From: Lanius collurio
Taxonomy: Eukaryota > Chordata > Aves > Passeriformes > Laniidae
DNA length: 64,000 bases
NCBI GenBank assembly: GCA_020086605.1
Contig: JACBWW010000017.1
Span: 17,342,443-17,406,442, forward strand
Reading direction: 5' to 3'
The notes under the pieces are model-generated. The model saw only the letters and a list, made by a program, of their open reading frames with translations. It had not been told where the DNA came from and searched no databases. Shown here piece by piece: positions 13,322 to 24,680 of the stretch (positions are counted from its first letter, which is position 1; every line of letters starts with the position of its first letter). Made by a program: the position numbers and the translations under genes.

Positions 13322-14377
13322 GTAAGTTCAATACTTGTACAGCAGTTCAATATATTTAACCACAAGACTATTGAAATTATTTCAGTTTTTTGGCACGGTT
13401 GTGCACTAGAAAGACATACAATTGCTGAACTTGTAATAAGATTCAAGAATTCTGATAAAAGTAAATTATTTATCACTTACTGCCCCATTTACAGGCTTGA
13501 TAGTTTTTCTAATTGTATTACCCAGTGTCTTTTACTCCTCAGGATAGTCGCCCTTGCTGAGGAGGAATTAATTACAGCACTTGATGGAGAGGGTGCAGGG
13601 CAGATGGGCAAGAGGATAGTGCAAATTCATCATAGTCCCTCCTGGCATGGCAGCCTTTATAAAAAAAGAACCACACGGGTTTTTTCCTCCCTTTTTTCTC
13701 AGGGTACAGCAGAGTGACATTAATCTGCCATGATTGAGATATCAGTTTGGTTAGCAGGCACAAAGCAACCTTAAGCAAAAGGGCAGAGCAGCTTGAGAAA
13801 TGTTGGCTGTTAGTGTTTGGTAACAACCCGATCGAGAAGCCCTGAAGTGGTTCAAATCACAGCCTGCCTGCTAAGTGGTCTTTGGGGAGCCTGCCCTGCA
13901 TCTAATCCCAATGAGAGAAATATGAACGGGAGTAGACTGGAGATCAATGTAGGTGCCTTGCTGGGGATATTAACTACCCCTCCTTCACTTCTGGCTCTTG
14001 CAGCATGACAACTCTATTCCCAGAGGGCCAGAGGATTCTGTTGGGGTCTGTAGCAAAGTCTGTTGAAAGCAGGAGAATTGACATTTTGCTGATTGTCTCG
14101 ACTGCCTTGACATCGCACAAGCAGTACAGATGATCACTTATGTAAAGGTTATTTGAATAAAGGTAAGATCCCTTGGTGTGACTTAACTGTGAAACCATTC
14201 CAGTTCCTTTCAGGTGTCCCTCTGAGGTTTCTAGTCTCCTAAAGTGTGCATGTATTTCTAATTTGCCAGTAGGCTAGGCAAAAGCTGGAATCTGAAGTCT
14301 GCAGAGCAGACTGAGCTTGCAGAATACATTGAAACAAGGCTTATTCAAAAAGGCTCTTCCAGGGCTTTAAACAAGAC
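13322..14377. other. non-coding stretch
   Basis: No gene, repeat or regulatory signal can be named here. Open frames on both strands are unlike known families. Confidence 0.6.
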
Positions 14378-14600
14378 ATGACAAAACATTTGAACCATTT
14401 GTGTCTCAGGGAGCTGAGGTGGGAGCAGACAGGGAGCTGCTGGAATGGGTGCTCCTGCCCACAGAGTTACAGGGTAAGTGAAGGATTTGCTCTGCAGCAG
14501 GAGTTTTGCAGCCCCAGGGAGCTTTGCTGCTCACTCCCCAGTGTCATGGGAACGCTTCCTGCAGCAGCTGGGGAAGGGGTACTTTTGGGTGACAAAGTTA
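14378..14600 (+). other. G+C-raised islet with an exon-like segment
   Basis: Base composition rises in G+C here without the CpG richness of a true CpG island. A segment of about 64 bases lies between an acceptor-like GTGTCTCAG (ending near 14409) and the strong donor AGG|GTAAGT at about 14474. Two frames are open across it. No product is recognised. It could be an old, degraded repeat as easily as an exon. Confidence 0.2.
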
Positions 14601-17600
14601 TGCAGCTTGAGCTCTCATTTAGCCTCCCAGCCTTTGAAAGCACTTGGATTATGTTCATACGGTTTTCTCAGCAGGTCCTCTTAGGGCTAGAAGTGTTGGG
14701 GAGGAAGAGGTATGCTGGTTTGTTTTGGTTTTCAAACCAATACAAAACATTTTTAGATTAAACTACTTGAGGAGATGACATTTTGAGAATCACCATGAAA
14801 TATTGCAAGGGGCTAGTGATGTTTCAACAGCAAAATTGTATATTTAGATGCAGGCTGGACACTCGTTCTTCACAGATCCTGTTGTGGGCAATGGCAGGGA
14901 CACTTGTGCAGTATCCCTCTGAAAGGTGAAAGCCCATGTCCTGATGGCCTAAACCAAACCTGCCATGTACTGTCAGAGCACATCTGGAGATTTGTGCAAT
15001 TAGACCTTGCATCTGTACGCCCATATAGGCATTTTTTTCATTAACTGTATAGTTATTTCTAATTAGTGTACACCAACATATCTGAAACATGCAAAAACCT
15101 GTCATGGAAAATTGCAAGCCTAGTTTTAGATATTACTCTCCTTCATGTCTGAAAGATTCTTAGATACTTTGCTGCACTGAGAGATACTGTTAGATCATAA
15201 GAAATAATGACCCTAGGTTGATGGGAGTAGTTCGCACCTGTGGATGAATAAGAAGTTCAGCTTCTCTGAGTACTTGTCCTGAGCTCTGATTTAACTTGAT
15301 GTAAAATCATTCAAGATCACACCTGAGATTAAACCCACTACTGCTGCCTTGTGCCATATTGGGGAAACTGTGATCAGAAGCATTTGAAACTTCCCTGTAT
15401 CTCAGGAACTCCCTTAGTTATGCTCCTGAGATAAACTGGAACTACAAGAAGGAGACTCTGGCCACTTTATTTGCAGAAATGTGCTGACAACCTTTATAAT
15501 TATGCTCTACTCCTACTTCTAGGCTCCTGGGGGATCATGTGTTGATTACAAAATAGCCTATTAAATTGTATTGTATGAAAATTGTGAGAGTCACATCATA
15601 GTTAGGTGAACAGATTTCTTATTGCTCCTTCAAAATAGCTTCTATAATATCAAGGTCTCACCAATATGTTGAAAAAATCCCCACATTTCTATGTTCCATG
15701 CAATGTAGCTGAAAAAGCTTTGTACTCGAGTCATAATACTCCTTAGGAAGTTTTTCTGACAAGGCTGTGGGCCAGAAATCCTGGTTTACTTTAAATACAG
15801 TAAAACTTCAGCCTACTGCTGTTGCACAGAAAAATTTTCATCACCCTGGATGCGATGACAAGGTTTCCACCAGAAAGGTACAACATTTCTGTCAGAAGAT
15901 CTACACTCTCAACTGACACAGAAAAGCCCAGTGCAGCGAAGAGACCTGGTTATTTTTTTTTTCTGTGTATTTTGGTTGTAAAGTTTTGCTAGAGCTCTTC
16001 CTTAAAATGAAAATGCTGTACCATACGTACATGAAGAACATAAGCTGATGCCAAGCTATAGCAGTCATCAGGAATTGCCTGTTGGATTCATACTTGCAAT
16101 AAATTAGTGTATGATGATTTTTATAACAAATTATGAAATGCCAAGTAATTATTAATTATTGGACACTTGTTATACAGCATTGCCTATCAGTGAGTGACTC
16201 CATCTGGACTGAAACTATTGCAAATACTCTAAAGTAAGACTGTTTAAGAGTAGGAAGGACTTCATGAAATGGAAAGTAAAAGGATGGAAAAATAGAAAAG
16301 AACTATTTCCAACTTTTTTTGTTGTTGTTGTTTAAATTTGCTTGGCACTGAAGTTCAGTGAAATTCTTGTTAGACTTTTCAGAGTCCTGTAAGAGAGCAG
16401 CCTTTCATGCAGAGTTGATTACATGAAGTTCTCATGTGTTGCAGACTGCCTGCTAACCAATGTTCTCACCAACATATAGGTTCACCTGCATCTGCAAGAG
16501 AAGTGGACTAGCAATGAGAGAAGATTATTTTGCTCTCCTCATTGTCATTAGCAGACTTTTTTTAGACTTTCTGTATTGAGAAAAGTAATTATTGTTACAC
16601 TGTGAACAATACTGAATGGGAAACATTGACTGGCACTGAAGTCACATTTAATGACTCTGCTTTGGCAGAATCTTTACAGGAGCTTTACATCAGGCCAGAT
16701 TTGTTTCTAAGTGTCCCCAAAATCAGTATGCTTGATCAACCCTCACCTCTCTCACTGCAACTTTATTGTTTATTGTCATATTTCACCATTTGCCCTCCAA
16801 TAAAAGCAGGAGGATTCATTTGCTGGATATGTTGGCTGGCCTCCCACATGCCATCTTAATTTCCTTCTAACAAGGCTTTTCAAATGTAAAGTTGCAATTT
16901 TATTGCTGAGAGACATTTGAGCATGCACAGCGATAACAGAAGCAAGGGACTCTGCAGATGTGACTATTTGTCACCATAATCCCACCATTCAAGTGGAGAT
17001 GATCATCTGGTCCAGCTTCATGTAAGTATTGCTTACATTCAAAGCTCTAAGGCTTCCCAAGTTCAGAGTGTAAATATTTTTTCTGTCCAATCTGAAAAAC
17101 TCCGTGAGCAAGTTGGATCTCTCAAACATCGCTGAGTCAGCATACACAAATCCTCCACTTTTTGGGTTTCATTGTGATTTGTGTTTGATGATGCTCTTGC
17201 AGCTTCACCTAAGGAAGGATTTTACTTCAGTTGCACATCTATTGACAGCCAGCTAATCACAAACATTTGAAATCTTTGAGCCAGGAACTCCATAAGTGTC
17301 ATTTCAGTTGACATGTACTGATTTCCTGAAGGCAGTTGAGGATGTGGGAAGTTACACAGACCTGTCTTGCTACTTCTTTTTCATATGGATGGCTTGAGTG
17401 AGCAGCTTCTACTAAAAGTCCAGTTATTTTCTTCTCTTGGACCACAGGTAAATTTGTAGGTAGGTCCTTTCCTATTTTGTTGGTATTTCCCCTCTTCCTT
17501 CTTAATCATTAGTGGTTTGGGTGTTCTTTTTTTCTTTTTGTTTGTGATTTGTTTTCTTAACCTTCCTTTTAATTCCCTGTTTGACTCATTTCTCTGTGCT

Positions 17601-17983
17601 TTCTGCAAAAAGCATTTTGTTTTTATTCCTAGGCAACATCTGACACCTGTTCTGTCTTTCCTGCTTGTCACCATGCTCCCTGACAGAGTCAGCACAATAA
17701 GTCAGGGAGAAACAAATGTCTTGCTTGTCAGTGCCTTTTCTACTTCCTGCTGTCCAGACTTCAAGGGTTAGTTCTCACTCAAGTTTAAGTCACAGGAATC
17801 CTAAAGAGGGATTTGTTTTCCCAGTCTCCTAAACATCTTTTCTTCATTAGGACTCTTTTCCAAGTAAAATTATGAGATTTGATTTTGATCTTGCCTAGGT
17901 GAGTAATCAAAAGAACTTTCTTTGTTACAGAAGGGCTTTTATTTTCTGCTGAACAAATGTTTTTTTTTCTTGCTGACCTTCAG
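14601..17983. other. non-coding stretch with a homeodomain-motif cluster
   Basis: No gene is recognised. Around 16080-16200 the sequence is A+T-rich with overlapping TAATTA/AATTATTAATTA cores, typical of homeodomain binding sites and common in vertebrate enhancers. The rest holds only short A/T runs and a (GTT)n stretch near 16321. Confidence 0.55.
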
Positions 17984-18000
17984 TTCACAACGATTAACAG
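17984..18000 (+). other. candidate 17-nt microexon
   Basis: A run of T plus a pyrimidine tract ends in CCTTCAG. It is followed by the 17 bases ttcacaacgattaacag and the near-ideal donor GTAAGA. Both splice sites look strong, and a length below 30 nt would make it a microexon. There is no evidence of transcription, and 17 nt is too short to judge coding content. Confidence 0.2.
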
Positions 18001-19025
18001 GTAAGACTCATATTCTGAAACTTGGTTGCCACTTGAAGGCAGGATTTCATCAGCACTTAGCTGGTTTTTTCCCCTCCTTGGGGTAGTGTTTCTGGTGGTA
18101 ATCACCTCATCTATCAATTACAGTGGGTGTCTTTTCAACCAGAGTTGAGGCTCTGCAGACTCCTGTCACTGTAAATAGTCACACTTATACTAAGGGAAGG
18201 TATTTCTGGTGTTTTAGGAGAGTAGCAGGTGCAGAAATCTGGTATGGATTTCTACCACCAAAAGAATGACAGACAGAAGAACTGAATGGGGAAACATGCG
18301 TAGGGTTCAGGGAAATAGCAAGTTTACTCAGTGGTTTTAAGGCCACTTCCAACAACTCTGTCCCTTGCTCAGGGTAAGCCACCCACTTGCAGTTTACCAC
18401 ATGTAATTTCTCATGCTGCAAACTGATTGGAAAGTGGGATGTGGCCAAGTTCAGCTCATTTAGATGTGTACAGCTAATTTAAATAAACTGAGTGATTGTC
18501 TGTACACCAGAAGGACAGTCATTCTATTGCTGACAGTTTTCTGGCAGTAGGACTAATATTTTTCAGTGTTCGAGCTGCATACAGGTGTCTTAGCTGTCCC
18601 AAGCACCTGTAGCCATCTTCACCCACACAGCAGATATGAGCTCACAGTCCCTGTGATGCCCCTTGGTTCAGTTTGTGGCTTAAAGCTAAGATGACAGATT
18701 CCAGGGAACGATCCAGACTTTCAGCAGATGCAACTAGTGAGTAATATCTATTCTAGAGCCTATCAAGCACGAATTCTGGCTTTCTGCTAGAAGTAACTGT
18801 CTGTTTTTATGTATGTATTTTTTATTTGAATCCTTGGCACACAGAGACCAAGTGGAGTCTTTCATATTCCAGAAAGCGAGCAGCAAAGGCAGAATGTAGC
18901 AGTTTTCTCTCAACTAACAAGTTATGCTTTTTGTTGATTTATTGTTTATTTTGCTTCAGCTTTAAAATGTGGTGCTTAAGAACTCTATTTTAATTGCAAA
19001 TAAAAGAAACATAGCCTTCTTGCTT
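18001..19025. other. non-coding sequence upstream of the CpG island
   Basis: No gene is seen. The last 60 bases before the island are A+T-rich and change abruptly to CpG-dense sequence at about 19026. Confidence 0.6.
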
Positions 19026-19340
19026 TCGCGCGACGAGTGCTCGTCTTCCAAGAATGACTGAGAGGAGAAGGCTCTTTGGGCTTTCTCCTCGGAAGCTCTG
19101 GGGAAGATGAGGAATACGAAGGAGCTCAGTAGTGCCGGGGCAAGCGGGCTGCTCGGCTGTGTTTGTGGGGAGCGGTGTGACTCAGCTGGCGCGGGAGGCT
19201 CCCTGGCACCGGCGCCGTGGCTGCGTGGGACGGCGGAGCGGGGGCTGAGAGCGCCCCGTGGGAGCCCGCAGCGGCTCCTCGGAGCTGGGGCGGCTCAAGG
19301 AGCCAGAAAGGCGGGCTCAGGGCCATTGTCCCGTGTACGT
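19026..19340. promoter_or_regulatory. CpG island, candidate promoter or first exon
   Basis: I count about 29 CpG dinucleotides in roughly 315 bases, while the rest of the window is strongly CpG-depleted. The island begins with overlapping CGs in ttcgcgcgacgag and ends near tacgtgg. It contains TGACTCAGC at 19178-19186, an AP-1/Maf-type motif. In vertebrates such islands usually mark transcription start sites. Direction cannot be set: neither strand shows a clear strong donor inside the island. Open frames on both strands through it, up to 157 codons, are expected in G+C-rich DNA that lacks stop codons. It may start a long non-coding RNA, an alternative promoter of a distant gene, or be a G+C-rich insertion. 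Confidence 0.7.
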
Positions 19341-21029
19341 GGTTTCTCCATAACCTGTTTTCCCTTCCCCTCTCTAAGACCTGTGTTTGTTGCCATAGTG
19401 AGAGGACACAACTCAGAGAGCGAATGCTTGCTTTTATTTTACAGAAGTCTAAATAAAAATAAGGGCGGAACAGTTCTGCACAGTCCTAGAGAGAATGCTT
19501 TTCTGTCCTCAATGTTTACCTCTCATCCAGTGAAAACTGACACTCTTAGAAAGAAATGCACTCAGGATGGCACGTTGTAACCTACCCTGGGGAACTGCAC
19601 TGAGGAGTGGAGCTATTGGGACATGACAGAGAGAGAGGGAATACGAAAAGAAGATGCAGAAATAGAGAAAATGTTGTTCATTTCCTGGCTGAGAAGGGTA
19701 AATGGTGTGGGAAGGAAGAGAAGAGAAACATACCCGTACTGCCTGCAATAGCATGCTATGACCTCTCCAAGGCAGAGGAGAGGAATGGCAAAGCCAGGAA
19801 GAAAGGACAGGCTTCTCCCAGGACTTGAGCTAGCAGTGATGGATTTGTGGACCTCTGGAATGCTCTAACATAGAAATTGTCTGTGGTGCATTTGTATCCT
19901 GGGGGTCTAAGAAATGGCTTGTGTTTGATTCATGAGCCCTGCAAGTCAGCAACTAGGCATGTACCAAGATCTTTTTACATAGTTCTTATTCTAAATATAA
20001 GTAGAAATGCACACTATGACCTGTCTAGCTTTCTCCTTTTCTGGTCTTACCACCTAGAAAGAGCCAAGATTTTGCTCACCTCTATTAAATCACCATCTTC
20101 ATTTGTGACAGTGCCATGAAGGGAAGCCCATATAGGCAGAACAAGTGAGCTAGTAAGAGGAAAAACAGTCAAATATGTCCTAAAAAGGAAGACAAACATC
20201 CAGGTCCAGAAGGCATTGATTATTCTGCCTGCATGATCAATAGGAATTTTCCCAATGACACAAATGGGAGTGAATTGGCAGGAAAGAGAATGGGAAATAT
20301 TTGCAAAGAAGTGCATCAGCTTTGCATGTATAGAAGAAAAAGCAGCTGCATTAGCAACTGTCCCATTAGAAAGTGCTCAAGGAGATCGAGATTCATTGTT
20401 TCTATCTTCCAGGCATTAATTGTACATTTTTTACTCTAACTTCCAATTAGAACATTTAATTGGTCTGCACTCCTCTTTTTCCCACCCTCTATGCACTGCA
20501 GTAAGGATGGAAGTTAAGCTTAGATGAAATGAGAGAAGACTTACACAGCACTGCATGAGAGTGTTCTTTCTTCAGAGAGTGACTAAGACTCCAGCAGTCC
20601 CTCCCCTGCAAGTGCTGACCTGTGCCATGGGCAGACCAAGAAGTGATGCTGCTGTCTGTGTCTCCACTACCCATGCAGGGAGACCCCATTTAAACATGAC
20701 CTTCACTACTGCATATACAGCAGGGGAGGGGTATCAATCCTCAGCCATCTCACACAACCACATCTGTGCCACTACCCAATTAGGAAAAGTTTTATGAAGA
20801 TTTATGAACACAATAGGTGGGATGCTAAACTCAATTTGTGAATTTGGAGGCCCCTTCTGAAAACGTGATTACTGATGGTAAAAATTTGTGTTGGAAGATA
20901 CAACAGTGTAGGAGGTCCATGACTTCTTGCGTTGTCAAATGAGCAGTGACTGCTCTGGAGTACCTTGCATGACCTACAACGGGTGACTTGAAAAAGTGGC
21001 TTGGCAATTGCAACTGAAAGCAAACTTAC
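19341..21029. other. non-coding sequence beyond the CpG island
   Basis: No gene is recognised. A pyrimidine tract ending in ACAG near 19443 could serve as an acceptor for a transcript from the island, but I see no matching donor at a sensible distance. The remainder is unremarkable. Confidence 0.55.
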
Positions 21030-21084
21030 CAGAACACGAGATACTGTGTTAGATTTGAGCTTTCTGGATCACCAGAAAGTTTTT
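21030..21084 (-). other. candidate 55-nt exon, minus strand
   Basis: On the minus strand TTCTATTTCATCAG is followed by 55 bases and the strong donor CTG|GTAAGT. Only one frame is free of stops (two bases in, 17 codons, two out). It reads K-L-S-G-D-P-E-S-S-N-L-T-Q-Y-L-V-F, a plausible soluble peptide that I cannot assign. It is not supported by neighbouring exons. Confidence 0.2.
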
Positions 21085-21914
21085 CTGATGAAATAGAAGC
21101 ATATTCCATGACTCTACTAATCAGCTAAGTTTCCATATGTGATATGATCCTCTTCATTAACCAGATTTGTTCCTTCGTTTCAGTTCTCTAAAATACCAGT
21201 TTGGGTGAACTACTAATTCTTACTTTCCAACAGTCAGTTATGAAAAACTGTGGTTTTGAAAATATTGCTTTCCTGTGAGCTGTCTCAGCCTTTTGCAGTA
21301 ATGATATCCTAAAATACTTCTGGAGACAAATGCCTACCCTTTATTACAGAAGCAGATGCTCCTTTTAGTAGTGAAGGTACAGCTACTTCCATGGCACCCT
21401 CTTTGACAGTAACGTGGGAAAATAAAGCAATACTAAAATGGTCGCAGCAAACACGTTTGGTGTGTAATCTGCCCCTCCATCATGTAAACAGTATATTTGT
21501 GGGTTTTTATATGAAATACATTATGCACATAGAAAACGGAATTGTTGCACCAGAAAAGAGCAACAAATCAGAATATTATGAAGAACTGGATAACCAGAGG
21601 ATTAAATATATTAGGTAATAGAAAATTGGGTAAAATGTAATTGCACTTAAGGAAGAGTGATACGATCTTTTCATGTAACCTCGGATTTCACAGGTTTGAA
21701 ATGAAAAAGGAGAAGAAAACCAGAGTGTGTTACTTAATGACAGAGTCCCTGTAAGCAATAATTATAATGCAATTGTGAAAGAATCGGATTTGGTACTAAT
21801 GTAGCATATGAAGCATAACCAGAAAAAAAGAGAGGAAAGTATAAAAGTCATTGTACAATATAGATTATTTAAAATAATTCTGTCTCTCTGTGTTCTAGAA
21901 ATATTAAATAAAAT

Positions 21915-22230
21915 TAGAATTGGTGCAAGGAGCGAGGATGACCAGAGGAATAGATGTTAAAACAGTTGGTTGGTACAGCTTAGCAGACTGGCTGGGAGGA
22001 AAGTGGGAGAGCATATGATAGTGCTCTATAAATGCATAAAGGACATATGTAGTCAGAATAAGAAGAGATATCTAAGCAGAAGAATCATATAAGCACAGAA
22101 CAAATAAATACATATTTTAAGATGGAAATCAGGAGAAAAGTGTTTCTAATTGTTGGTGAGATTCTGGAACAGCCTCACACAAGAGGTAATTTCAGCAGCC
22201 TGAACGTGATGAGTTTAGGAGAAGTGTGTA
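21915..22230 (+). mobile_element. old L3/CR1-type LINE fragment
   Basis: The order of phrases matches the 3' coding part of amniote L3/CR1 elements in plus orientation. A 'ttggtgcaagg...aggatgaccagaggaat' block comes first, then 'catatgatagtgctctataaat', then a 'gaaatcaggagaaaagtgtttctaa' block, then 'gattctggaacagcct'. In intact elements this encodes the end of the reverse-transcriptase protein. Here it is broken by indels and stops and lacks the 3' terminus, so it is an inert ancient copy. Edges are approximate. Confidence 0.75.
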
Positions 22231-23639
22231 GTAGGTCTGCCTGAAGTTGCAGAATAAAGGACCCAAGACCTTCCTATTCCGGTTTACATACTGTGTTTTC
22301 TCACTTTCACATACAAATCAGCAAAGAGGAGACAACAAGGGTGTACAAATGAACAGCAACCTCGAACCAACAATCCAGTTGCACTCCACACTTATCCATG
22401 CTCTGGCAAGATGAACAGCCATAGCCAAATAACCATGTTCATGGCCATGGCTTTTCTTCAGATAGTGTGTAAAGAGTCACTGTCTGTCACCAGGGAGTAA
22501 ATTGTGTGAATCACTGTCTTCCAGTTAAATGTCACCACTGCTGCAATATCTCAGACAGCCACTTATAGGAGGCATCTTTGGTTAGGGCCCAGCAGCAGAA
22601 GCTTGTGCAGCAAAAAATAGACACTGTGTCCTCCCTCTGCTTTACACCAAACTGCTACAAATGCAACACTCAGTTGCTAATGTGACAAATGACAAATTCA
22701 AACTGTGTTTAACTGATTCGAGCCTATTCCATAAAGTTTCTTGTCAAGGCAGCAAGTTCCCTCCCTGCAACAATTTCTGTCACAGAAGAATCTAAGCTAC
22801 AAAGGGTATAGGATAGTAGTAAGAGAAAATTACTGGTTTTAGTAAAACATTCAAAATATTTGCATTGACCCTGCTGCTGGCTCTCTGAATAATCATTCCG
22901 TGCCTTAAAACAGGTAATTATTTACCTCTGTGTCACATGAAAAGTGCCCTTTCTTGTCTTGCATCACAGATTTTCAAGTCTGATTAAGTTGCAACTACAA
23001 TTCCATGTGAGGAATTGTACTTTCTCGGAACAATGCAGCTTTCTACTGTACAGTGTAAATGTGTTCTCCATGGCTGAGTCGCAAAAGCTGCAATTCACCC
23101 TCAGCACTCAGTTATGCATAGTGTGTGGGGAAAAGCACTGAATTAAAATGACAGAATTGTCCTCAGGTTCTGAATATTATACTAAGCATGCTTTGGCATC
23201 TTATATTTAGAGTGAGTTATTTTATGCTTGTGTCCTCTTGACACAATTTAGTTAATAGCCAAATTCAGCCACAAAACCACTTGTAAATAAACACCTTGTT
23301 ACAGATTACAGTGTTTTCAGTCTCATGGCTCTTTGGCTCAGTCTATCAGCCAATAAAGCCTGCCAATACAATATATTAACTTCTGTCATGTTTAAGTGTT
23401 TTTGTACATTAATGGACCAGCTTGTAATTTCACCATATAGGCTACACACTCCTGGATGTACAGCATATATGAGATAAATAAGCTGTCTGAAGAAGACATT
23501 TGTATTGGTTGTTCACTGTTTGTTTCTTCCCATACTACCCTCAGATGCAGAAGCTGCCCTGGGAGATGAATGTGCCAGGATAAGTTATCTGGGGCTCATA
23601 AAATCTTTTTTAGAAGATTGAAATAAAGTCAGTGCTTGC
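22231..23639. other. non-coding, partly enhancer-like
   Basis: No gene is seen. About 22680-23500 is A+T-rich, low in repeats and dense in TAAT, CCAAT and ATTAG-type words, so it may be conserved. Nothing more specific can be claimed without alignment. Confidence 0.5.
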
Positions 23640-23960
23640 AAAAGACAAATCAATTGTGACATTTCTGAATAGAGTGCGATGCATTTAATTAGCACAAGAC
23701 ATACTGGCAAATGCTGAATTACCCAATAAATCACTGAATGCTGGAACCCATACAGAGCTGGGAATCAGCTGTCTTGTGAGATGTACAGCAAGTGATAATA
23801 GGAAGATCTGGCCATTTCTCCTCCATTTTCTGCTAAATTTCTTCCATTTTGACATTTGCATGCCAGATAATTTTAATTATTTTGAAGTATCAAAGAATTT
23901 CTCCTGCCTAATCTAACAAATCTGTGCCATTATCTGCATCTGCTGAGGAATGAAACGTAT
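23640..23960. promoter_or_regulatory. candidate conserved non-coding enhancer
   Basis: The stretch has a POU octamer ATTTGCAT at 23854-23861 followed at once by GATAATTTTAATTATTTT, plus ATTTAATTAGCA near 23685. Clusters of POU and homeodomain cores in repeat-free A+T-rich DNA are typical of developmental enhancers in birds and mammals. The call rests on motif density only. Confidence 0.3.
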
Positions 23961-24028
23961 TTTATGATGTGCTATGGGTTTGCTATTCAGTTGGAGGCAA
24001 ATGGTGGAAATTTGGCCTCTAAATAAAC

Positions 24029-24061
24029 AAAGTATTTACAAGAATAAAGTATTTACAAGAA
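24029..24061. repeat. two-copy 17-bp tandem duplication
   Basis: The 16-base word aaagtatttacaagaa occurs at 24029-24044 and again at 24046-24061, separated by one T. The copies are identical, so the duplication is probably recent or slippage-prone. Confidence 0.9.
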
Positions 24062-24604
24062 AATCTACAAAGCTGGTCTCCAGGGAAAGTGTTGTAGGAC
24101 CAGGACCTGCAGTGACAGCTGACATTGGCCTTGATGTGTTGGGGTCTCCCTGTGTGATGAGCAGAAGGGGCTCCAGGCTTTTTACATCTGTGAGAAAGGG
24201 GAGCAGAGGAGAGGCTGAGCTTCAATGTCTACATGTGCTGTCATGCTTGAATGTCCTGGCCAGCAGCTCTCTGTTCCCTCCAGCAGTTACAGCCCTGGCT
24301 GTGTGCATGTAGACAAGTGCTGTCCTTAATGCACCGTCCTTGTGCACTCACTGTGCCCTTGCAGAGCTGATGATCCACCTGGGGTGTGACCGGAGTGCTT
24401 TGGTAGCCATTTAACAAAACTTTTATTAACTTACAAGAAATCTTTCCAAGTGTTTACAGTGCTCTCACCACCTCCCTACCTGAACTCCTTCCTTTCATTT
24501 CACTTCCCTCTGCCTCATTTCTAAACATTACAAAAAATTCAGTAGCTAGGGTAATTTTCCGGAGACTTTAGCACCTGAGGTACTTAAGAAACAAGCCAAA
24601 AAAC

Positions 24605-24629
24605 CCACCCAAACAAAACAAAACAAAAC

Positions 24630-24660
<31 letters not shown>

Positions 24661-24680
24661 AAACAAGACAAAACCAAACC
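24605..24680. repeat. (CAAAA)n and poly(A) simple repeat
   Basis: Several CAAAA units lead into a run of about 29 A, then degenerate CAAAC/CAAGA units. No polyadenylation signal lies just upstream on the plus strand, so it reads as a microsatellite, not a retrocopy tail. It is likely length-polymorphic. Confidence 0.9.

Noticed and set aside
19107..19580. 157-codon frame and other frames in the CpG island
   Set aside because: G+C-rich islands lack stop codons; the peptide is alanine/glycine/arginine-rich and has no recognisable domain.
24605..24680. Poly(A) tract considered as the tail of a plus-strand retrocopy
   Set aside because: The CAAAA units before and after it and the missing polyadenylation signal point to a microsatellite.
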